Position numbers and translations under genes: made by a program. Below are positions 13,341 to 18,993 of a stretch of DNA of 18,993 bases, piece by piece. Position 1 is the stretch's first letter. Each line of letters starts with the position of its first letter. The stretch lies in contig CALBNP010000167.1 in the NCBI GenBank assembly GCA_937896505.1, positions 1 through 18,993 on the forward strand, in the 5' to 3' direction. A model generated the notes under the pieces. That model did no database searches. It was not told the DNA's origin and was given only the letters and a program-made list of their open reading frames with translations. Source of the stretch: an uncultured Bacteroidales bacterium (lineage in GTDB: Bacteria > Bacteroidota > Bacteroidia > Bacteroidales > F082).

Positions 13341-13365
13341 GAGGCGCGACGAATCGCGTCTCTAC
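13341..13365. repeat. Single REP half-element in the protease leader
   Basis: GAGGCGCGA (13341-13349), loop CGAA and TCGCGTCTC (13354-13362) form a nine-pair hairpin with one G-T, followed by TAC. It is one arm of the GTAGAGACGCG family, with the distal partner missing. The Shine-Dalgarno sequence GGGAGG (13368-13373) begins six bases after the stem. Confidence 0.75.
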
Positions 13366-13367
13366 AA

Positions 13368-13373
13368 GGGAGG
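13368..13373 (+). promoter_or_regulatory. Strong Shine-Dalgarno before the first C25 protease
   Basis: GGGAGG lies six bases before ATG 13380. It is the clearest ribosome-binding site in the window, where most genes have none, and it fixes the start rather than the upstream in-frame ATG at 13299. Confidence 0.7.
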
Positions 13374-13379
13374 AACAAA

Positions 13380-16300
13380 ATGAAACAAACATTACTCATT
13401 CTTCTTTTGGCATTGGGTTGCATCTCTGGCTATGCCCAAAACATCATCAATCTGGGACGTTCGGGCAACACCATCAACCTGATTGAAGACAATGCCGAGA
13501 CCCTGCAAATGAAACTCGATTACGCCTCGATGGAAATCAGAACCATGAGCAACGAGCGCGGCCAATTCGCCGAACTGTTGCTTGAAGGCGGTTACACCGA
13601 CGGCATCATAGGCGAACCTAAACTTCCCGTCACACAACGGCTAATAGAAATTCCATTTGGTGCTGATGTTGAAGTCAAAGTATTGAATCACAGCACTCAA
13701 GAAATCGACTTGGCTGATTATGGCATCGAGCGCATCGCGCCCGCACAAGCTCCTATCTCGAAGGCTGACATGCCCGAAGATGTACCTTTCGCCATCAACG
13801 AAGCCACCTATCGCCAAGATGCCTATCTCGGCCAGCCTTTGGCCAACATCGAAATCATCGGCACCTTGCGCGGCTACCGCATCGCCAAGCTGACCGTGGC
13901 TCCCGTGAGCTACAACCCCGTGAAAAACAAGATTCTTATCAGCAACGACATTGAACTGGAAATCAACTTCAAGCACGCCGACATGGCCTTGACCCGCGAC
14001 ATCAAAGCCAAGACCCGCTCACCTTATTTCGACGTCGTTGAGAAGCAACTTGTCAACAGTGGCGTCAGAGATTACCCCGACCATCCCGACATGACACGAT
14101 ATCCCATCAAATACGTCATCGTGGCCGACCGCATGTTTGAGCCTTACCTCGGCGAGTTCATCGAATGGAAAACCATGAAAGGCTTCCACGTCATCACTGC
14201 CTATACCGACGAAATCGGCTCGACTTACGACGAGATTCAAGCCTATCTCCACGGTCTTTACAACGCTGCCACACCCGACGACCCAGCTCCGAGTTTCATT
14301 CTTTTCGTTGGCGACACGCCACAGATTCCTGCCTCGACAGGTTTCTCGTCAGGCAAAGTCACCGACGTGTATTATGCCAGCGTCGATGGCGACTACCTGC
14401 CCGAAATGTATTACGGTCGTTTCTCGGCTCGCACGCCCGAGCAGCTCATCCCGCAAATCGAAAAGACACTTTATTACGAACAATACCAATTTGCCGACCC
14501 TTCCTACCTCAACAACGTCACCCTCATTGCAGGATGGGACGACTGGGGCGCACCTGCTTGTGGTTGGCCTACAGTACATTACGGAGTCGAAAATTGGTTC
14601 AATGCCGAACATGGCTACAATGACGTAGCCACCTATTTCGGTCCCAATGACTACGACGGCTGCTATGCTGACGAGCGCATCGCCGTGAGCGTCATCAACT
14701 ACACAGCACACTGCAATGAGACCGTTTGGGGCACTCCTTCGCTCTCTGCCGGTGGCATCAACCGCATGAAAAACGAAGGCCTCTACCCTATTGCCATCGG
14801 CAACTGCTGCGAGTCGTCACAGTTCGGCTATGCCGAATGCATCGGTGAATCGTGGGTGCGTGCCGACAAGAAAGGTGCCGTGTGCTACATCGGCTCCGCC
14901 CCAAGCACCTATTGGTATGAAGACGTGTGGTGGTCGGTAGGCGCCTACCACATCACCGGAGACAACGAAGGCCAAACGCCAAGCTACGGCGAGACCACCA
15001 TGGGCAGCTTCGATGCCATGCACGAAAGCAGCTATGTCTCAATGGGTGCCCTCGTCTATTGCGGCAACTTATCCGTGTTGGAAGCCGTCAACCACGGCTG
15101 GAGCGATATGGCACGCTATTATTGGGAAGCCTACAACGTGCTCGGCGACCCATCGTTGATAGGCTACCACACCGAGGGCGAGCCAAACTCCGTTTCGCAC
15201 GAACCCATCATCACCATCGGAGCGACACACTTCACCGTTGAAGCACGGCCCGGCTCGTTCGTAGCCATCTCGAAAGACGGCATCCTGCACGGCACAGGAC
15301 TTATCGGTGACGATGGCATCATCGACATCGAAATCACTCCTATGGAAGAAAACGGACTGGCCAAACTGGTCGTTACGAAGCCACAAGGCATACCTTATAT
15401 AGAAACCTTGCCCGTAGGCCAAACCAACCAACCTTTCCCGATGGTGATCGGCCACAGCGGCAACCCCGTCAATATCGGCGAAGCCACTTCGAACGCCATC
15501 CATATCAAGAATGTGGGAACCGACATGAGCGAAGCCACAAGCATCACCATCACATCGGAAGACGAGAACATGATGGTTCTGCAAGGCACAGCTACGATTC
15601 CCGCTCTCGCCCACGATGAAGAATACGCCATCGAACCTGGCCAAATCATTGTGCAGACCACCAACGACATCGACGACGAGCAAGACTTCCGCCTTTTCGC
15701 CACCGCCGACTGTGGTGGCGGAGCCATCAGCGACTTTTATCTCACTGCCTTCAAGCCCGTCTTCGAATATCAAGACTTCCAATGGTCTGACGGCTTCACG
15801 GCAGGCTATTCCTTCGACCTCACCGTCAACTTCACAAATCTCGGCCATGCCGATGCCGAAGACGCGATTGCCTATCTCAGCACCGAAAACCCGTACGTCA
15901 CCATCGAGAATGAGCATTATTACTATGGTCATGTCGGTGTATATGGCACAGCCAATTTCGTCTTCCACATCATGGTTTCGGAAGACATCGACGAGAATGA
16001 ACCCATCGACTTCCATGTTTTGGTGAACGCCAAGCACGGAATCGAAGCCGAAACCGACATCACGCTCCGCAACCAATGCGAACTGGTGTTCGACCTTCGC
16101 GACTCGGGTGGCAACGGTTGGGACAGAGCTTACATAAAAGTAGCCTTCGAAGACGGAAGCCAACCAACTGACATCACACTGGAAGAAGGCTCAGAAGGGC
16201 AAACGCGTATTCAATGCAGCAAAGGCACACGCTTCATGTTAGTTTGGAAAAGGGGAAGCCACGACGAAGAATGCTCATTCACAGTTTCATACGCCGACGG

Positions 16301-16628
16301 CGATGTGATTTACGAATCGGAAAGCAATCCACATGGCACCTTGCTGCTTACCACCGCCGATTGCACAATTCGTCCCGATGCCGTCGAGGAAACCAGCCAA
16401 TCGAACTTCAGTCTCTACCCTAACCCAACTTCAGGCCGACTCCATATCGAATCTGACGAAACCATTCACGGATATAAGGTAGTCAACATCATGGGACAAA
16501 GCGTCGCCTTTGGAAACATCAACGGAACCCAGGGTGAAATCGGACTTAATGGACTCGTTCCAGGACTTTATTTCATCCAACTCACCACCGAATCAGGCCA
16601 AACAACCCAGAAATTTATCATCAGATAA
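13380..16628 (+). CDS. Gingipain-like C25 cysteine protease with type IX sorting domain
   Basis: This is a 1082-residue secreted endopeptidase. It has a signal peptide (MKQTLLILLLALGCISGYAQ), a C25 propeptide-like region to about 230, a catalytic domain to about 605, and an Ig-like gingipain module (about 607-690; FTVEARPGSFVAISKDG). Beta-rich adhesion-type domains follow, with a DSGGNGWDRAYI motif near 905-916. Residues 1009-1082 (NFSLYPNPTSGRL...GLYFIQL) are a Por type IX secretion sorting domain. By comparison with P. gingivalis Kgp from memory, the triad is Asp387, His444 and Cys477 (GNCC), and Asp515 (YWYED) with Thr442 matches the Lys-binding S1 pocket, so cleavage after Lys is predicted. 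Oddity: the usual His-Gly is His444-Cys445. It is followed by a tandem paralogue. The start is fixed by the Shine-Dalgarno sequence and signal peptide. Confidence 0.92.
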   Translation: MKQTLLILLLALGCISGYAQNIINLGRSGNTINLIEDNAETLQMKLDYASMEIRTMSNERGQFAELLLEGGYTDGIIGEPKLPVTQRLIEIPFGADVEVKVLNHSTQEIDLADYGIERIAPAQAPISKADMPEDVPFAINEATYRQDAYLGQPLANIEIIGTLRGYRIAKLTVAPVSYNPVKNKILISNDIELEINFKHADMALTRDIKAKTRSPYFDVVEKQLVNSGVRDYPDHPDMTRYPIKYVIVADRMFEPYLGEFIEWKTMKGFHVITAYTDEIGSTYDEIQAYLHGLYNAATPDDPAPSFILFVGDTPQIPASTGFSSGKVTDVYYASVDGDYLPEMYYGRFSARTPEQLIPQIEKTLYYEQYQFADPSYLNNVTLIAGWDDWGAPACGWPTVHYGVENWFNAEHGYNDVATYFGPNDYDGCYADERIAVSVINYTAHCNETVWGTPSLSAGGINRMKNEGLYPIAIGNCCESSQFGYAECIGESWVRADKKGAVCYIGSAPSTYWYEDVWWSVGAYHITGDNEGQTPSYGETTMGSFDAMHESSYVSMGALVYCGNLSVLEAVNHGWSDMARYYWEAYNVLGDPSLIGYHTEGEPNSVSHEPIITIGATHFTVEARPGSFVAISKDGILHGTGLIGDDGIIDIEITPMEENGLAKLVVTKPQGIPYIETLPVGQTNQPFPMVIGHSGNPVNIGEATSNAIHIKNVGTDMSEATSITITSEDENMMVLQGTATIPALAHDEEYAIEPGQIIVQTTNDIDDEQDFRLFATADCGGGAISDFYLTAFKPVFEYQDFQWSDGFTAGYSFDLTVNFTNLGHADAEDAIAYLSTENPYVTIENEHYYYGHVGVYGTANFVFHIMVSEDIDENEPIDFHVLVNAKHGIEAETDITLRNQCELVFDLRDSGGNGWDRAYIKVAFEDGSQPTDITLEEGSEGQTRIQCSKGTRFMLVWKRGSHDEECSFTVSYADGDVIYESESNPHGTLLLTTADCTIRPDAVEETSQSNFSLYPNPTSGRLHIESDETIHGYKVVNIMGQSVAFGNINGTQGEIGLNGLVPGLYFIQLTTESGQTTQKFIIR

Positions 16629-16659
16629 AGCATAATTGATAAGTGAGTTGCCAATAATA

Positions 16660-16785
16660 AACAACATAATGGTTATGGGTTATGAGTTATGGGTTGTTGT
16701 TTGCTGATTATCACCATTCACCCCTCACCACTAACCCATCATCACTAACCCATCATCACTAACCCATCACCTTTCACCCAATGTA
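16660..16785. repeat. Intergenic short tandem repeats between the two proteases
   Basis: A GGTTATG-type heptamer run (GGTTATG, GGTTATG, AGTTATG, GGTTGTT, about 16670-16698) is flanked by AAACAAC and GTTGTTT, making a possible stem. It is followed by three 14-base units of ACTAACCCATCATC type (about 16732-16773) and CACCTTTCACCCA. The second block resembles the CCCATCA array in hemW. Confidence 0.7.
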
Positions 16786-16788
16786 AAC

Positions 16789-16796
16789 TAATTTTG
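16789..16796 (+). promoter_or_regulatory. -7 box for the second C25 protease
   Basis: TAATTTTG lies 36 bases before ATG 16833, giving a leader of about 30 bases. The tandem repeats sit immediately upstream, where a -33 element would be expected; none is clear. Confidence 0.5.
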
Positions 16797-16832
16797 CACA
16801 CCTAAGATAAAATAACAAATCATTACATAGCT

Positions 16833-18993
16833 ATGAAAAGATTATCACTCGTTGCCATCATGGTGCTTTGCAGCATCGTTGCCATGGCCCAAAACGGTCG
16901 CATCCAACTCCGTTCGGAATCGCGTGCCGAAATCACCAAAAGCGAATTCAAGACCCTGCGTGCCGTGTTCAGTTACGGCTCAGTTGAAAGTGTCGAAGTG
17001 ACCACCGAACAAGGTACCTTCTCCGAGATTGCCCTTCCTGGCACGTATGCCTCGGGCGAGATAGGCACTCCTGAACTGCCTGCCACCCACGAACTCCTTG
17101 CGGTGCCTTTTGGCGCTACGCCAATGGTTTCCGTTGTCAGTTTCACAACAACTGATTACAGACTTCCCGATTACGGCATCAACACTATCATCCCTCACCA
17201 GCCTTCCGTCCGCAAGGACCAAAATCCTGATGACATCGAGTTTGTCTATAACCAAGCCGCCTATCAGACCCGCAGCCTCGCCACAGCTCCTGAAGCTACT
17301 ATCGAAGTGCAAGGCACCATGCGCGGTATCCGCATCGGCTCGTTGCTCGTCAACCCGTTGAGCTACAATGCCGCCACCAACACCTTGCGCGTGTTCAACG
17401 ACATCGAAGTAGAAATCAATTTCGAAGGTGCCGACTATGCCGAAACCGAGCGTATGTTAGTTAATACCTACAGCCCTTATTTCGACATCGTCTATAAGCA
17501 GATGTTCAACTACCGCCAAATCAACGACGTCTATACCGACCACCCCGACTTGATGGCTTATCCCGTTCACATGATAGTCATTACACCTGAAAACTACGTC
17601 AGTACCTTGCAGCCTTGGACCAACTGGAAGATTCAGAAAGGTTTCGACGTCGAGGTTTACACCACGTCACAAACTGGCTCGAACTACAATGCCATCCGCT
17701 CATTCGTGCAGAACAAATATAACACGGGCGTCAGTTCAGGCGAGACTCCTACCTTCCTGATTCTCGTCGGCGATGTTGCGCAAGTGCCGAACACTACTGG
17801 CAACCAGTCGCAAAAAGTCACCGACCTTTATTATGGTTCTGTCGATAACGATGACTTCCCGGATATGTTCTACAGCCGCATGTCGGCCGAAAACACCAAC
17901 CAACTGACAGCCATCATCAACAAGATTTTGATGTACGAACAATATACCATGCCCGACCCAAGCTACCTCAACAACGTCACCCTGATTGCTGGTTGGGACA
18001 GCGGCTGGAACCCAAGAGTGGGCCAGCCAACCATCAATTATGCCACCACCTATTATTATAATACGGCCCATGGTTTCAGCCAAGTCAATGCCCACTTGAA
18101 CCAAAGCCAATATAGCGGTTGCTACAATGCCTTGAGCACAGGTGTCGGTTTCGTCAACTATACCGCTCACGGAGACAATCAGGAATGGTACCAGCCGAAT
18201 TTCAACAACAACAACGTCAACCAATTGACCAACACCAACAAGTATTTCTTGGCCATGGGCAACTGCTGCTTGGCTGCCAACTTTGGCTACTACCAACCCT
18301 GTTTCGGCGAGGCCATGATTCGTGCCGAAAACAAAGGTGCCTTCTCCTATATCGGCTCCTGCCCAAGTTCCTATTGGTATGAAGACTATTATTTTGCCGT
18401 TGGTGCCACCAACACCTTCAACACCATGCCTAACATCAACAACACCTCCACGGGCTGCTATGATGGCATCTGGATGGACGATACATACAACACCGTTTCA
18501 TCAATCGTATTCTTGGGCAACCTCGCCGTATGCTATGCCCATGCCGGCAACTACCAATACAGTGTGAACAACAAATATTACTGGCAGGCATATCATGTTT
18601 TGGGTGATGGTTCCATCATGCCTTACCGCGTGCAGCCTACGGCCAACACCGTAAGCCATGCCCAGACTTTCCCAGCCAACGCTACTTCGTTCACCGTCAA
18701 TGCCCAGGCAGGTTCGTATGTCGGTATTTCAAAAGACAATGTGCTTCTCGGTGCCGCTTTGGTTCCAGCTTCGGGTTCGGTCAGCGTGCCAGTCACACCT
18801 GTCAGTTCGGGCAATGTGAAGATTGTCGTCACAAAGCCACAACGCCAACCTTACAGCGCCACTATCCCAGTGCAAAGCGGTAGCACACAATACACCGTCA
18901 CCACTTCATCGAATCCAACTAATGGCGGAACGACCACAGGAGGCGGCACCTTCAACCAAGGCCAGTCGTGCACCGTCCAAGCTACTCCAGCTT
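16833..18993 (+). CDS. Gingipain-like C25 cysteine protease, 3' part beyond the window
   Basis: 720 residues are visible and the frame is open at the right edge. A signal peptide (MKRLSLVAIMVLCSIVAMAQ) is followed by a propeptide-like region (SYGSVESVEV..., PDYGINTI), then the catalytic domain. By comparison with Kgp from memory the triad is Asp389 (AGWDSGW), His446 (NYTAHGD, keeping the normal His-Gly) and Cys479 (AMGNCCLAANFGY). Asp518 in YWYED again suggests Lys preference. The segment WQAYHVLGDGSIMPYR and the following Ig-like module (FTVNAQAGSYVGISKDN, from about 615) closely follow Kgp. Near the edge, NPTNGGTTTGGGTFNQGQ looks like the start of an InlB/Flg_new_2-type beta repeat. A type IX sorting domain is expected downstream but not seen. 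It is a tandem paralogue of the preceding gene, with its own promoter. Confidence 0.9.
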   Translation, partial: MKRLSLVAIMVLCSIVAMAQNGRIQLRSESRAEITKSEFKTLRAVFSYGSVESVEVTTEQGTFSEIALPGTYASGEIGTPELPATHELLAVPFGATPMVSVVSFTTTDYRLPDYGINTIIPHQPSVRKDQNPDDIEFVYNQAAYQTRSLATAPEATIEVQGTMRGIRIGSLLVNPLSYNAATNTLRVFNDIEVEINFEGADYAETERMLVNTYSPYFDIVYKQMFNYRQINDVYTDHPDLMAYPVHMIVITPENYVSTLQPWTNWKIQKGFDVEVYTTSQTGSNYNAIRSFVQNKYNTGVSSGETPTFLILVGDVAQVPNTTGNQSQKVTDLYYGSVDNDDFPDMFYSRMSAENTNQLTAIINKILMYEQYTMPDPSYLNNVTLIAGWDSGWNPRVGQPTINYATTYYYNTAHGFSQVNAHLNQSQYSGCYNALSTGVGFVNYTAHGDNQEWYQPNFNNNNVNQLTNTNKYFLAMGNCCLAANFGYYQPCFGEAMIRAENKGAFSYIGSCPSSYWYEDYYFAVGATNTFNTMPNINNTSTGCYDGIWMDDTYNTVSSIVFLGNLAVCYAHAGNYQYSVNNKYYWQAYHVLGDGSIMPYRVQPTANTVSHAQTFPANATSFTVNAQAGSYVGISKDNVLLGAALVPASGSVSVPVTPVSSGNVKIVVTKPQRQPYSATIPVQSGSTQYTVTTSSNPTNGGTTTGGGTFNQGQSCTVQATPA

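Noticed and set aside
13299..13379. Upstream in-frame start for the first protease
   Set aside because: It would put 27 residues, partly encoded by the REP hairpin, before a clear signal peptide. The Shine-Dalgarno sequence points to ATG 13380.
15069..16163. Long open frame on the minus strand opposite the first protease (364 codons)
   Set aside because: It is fully antisense to a well-supported protease with recognisable domains. The translation has no domain-like pattern, and there is no promoter or start context.
16660..16785. Insertion-sequence ends between the two proteases
   Set aside because: Only short tandem repeats and a weak stem are present. There is no transposase, no target duplication and no matched long inverted ends.

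Overview
The window looks like chromosome from an uncultured or little-studied member of the Bacteroidales. Four things point there. Nearly every transcription unit has a Bacteroidetes-type -7 box (TAnnTTTG) and mostly no Shine-Dalgarno sequence. There is a DUF5686 outer-membrane protein with a carboxypeptidase-regulatory-like domain. There is a C25 (gingipain-type) protease with a type IX secretion C-terminal sorting domain. REP-like palindromes and short tandem heptamers typical of that phylum fill the intergenic spaces. The genus cannot be decided from the sequence alone.

Layout, left to right. (1) 1-281: 3' end of a truncated gene, possibly phosphofructokinase. (2) 282-617: non-coding stretch with a strong hairpin. 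(3) 618-4371: a tightly coupled operon of a DivIC/FtsB-like septum protein, a DUF5686 outer-membrane protein and an ApbE lipoprotein, closed by a bidirectional terminator shared with tRNA-Lys(CTT). (4) 4491-5152: non-coding island of palindromic (REP-like) elements. (5) 5149-6224: a small cysteine-rich membrane protein diverging from aquaporin aqpZ. (6) 6348-7493: hemW, carrying a tandem-heptamer insertion. (7) 7508-8960: an AAA+ ATPase/DUF4143 gene preceded by four 13-bp repeats spaced exactly 33 bp apart. (8) 9008-11618: a MATE transporter and a DUF362/ferredoxin protein, divergently transcribed. (9) 11639-12899: a second ATPase of related architecture, preceded by two 18-bp palindromes also exactly 33 bp apart. 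(10) 12953-13157: a REP pair, terminator and tRNA-Ala(GGC). (11) 13380-18993: two tandem lysine-gingipain-like C25 proteases, the second running off the window.

Most genes are housekeeping or envelope genes: division, flavinylation, water transport, heme handling, efflux and tRNAs. The accessory layer is the two ATPase/nuclease-fold genes with their phased upstream repeats, the paired secreted proteases, and the REP and heptamer repeats. The repeats touch genes directly: one supplies a stop codon, one forms a hairpin next to a ribosome-binding site, and one is translated inside hemW. The most unusual signal is the shared 33-bp repeat phase in front of two ATPase genes whose repeat sequences are otherwise unrelated.
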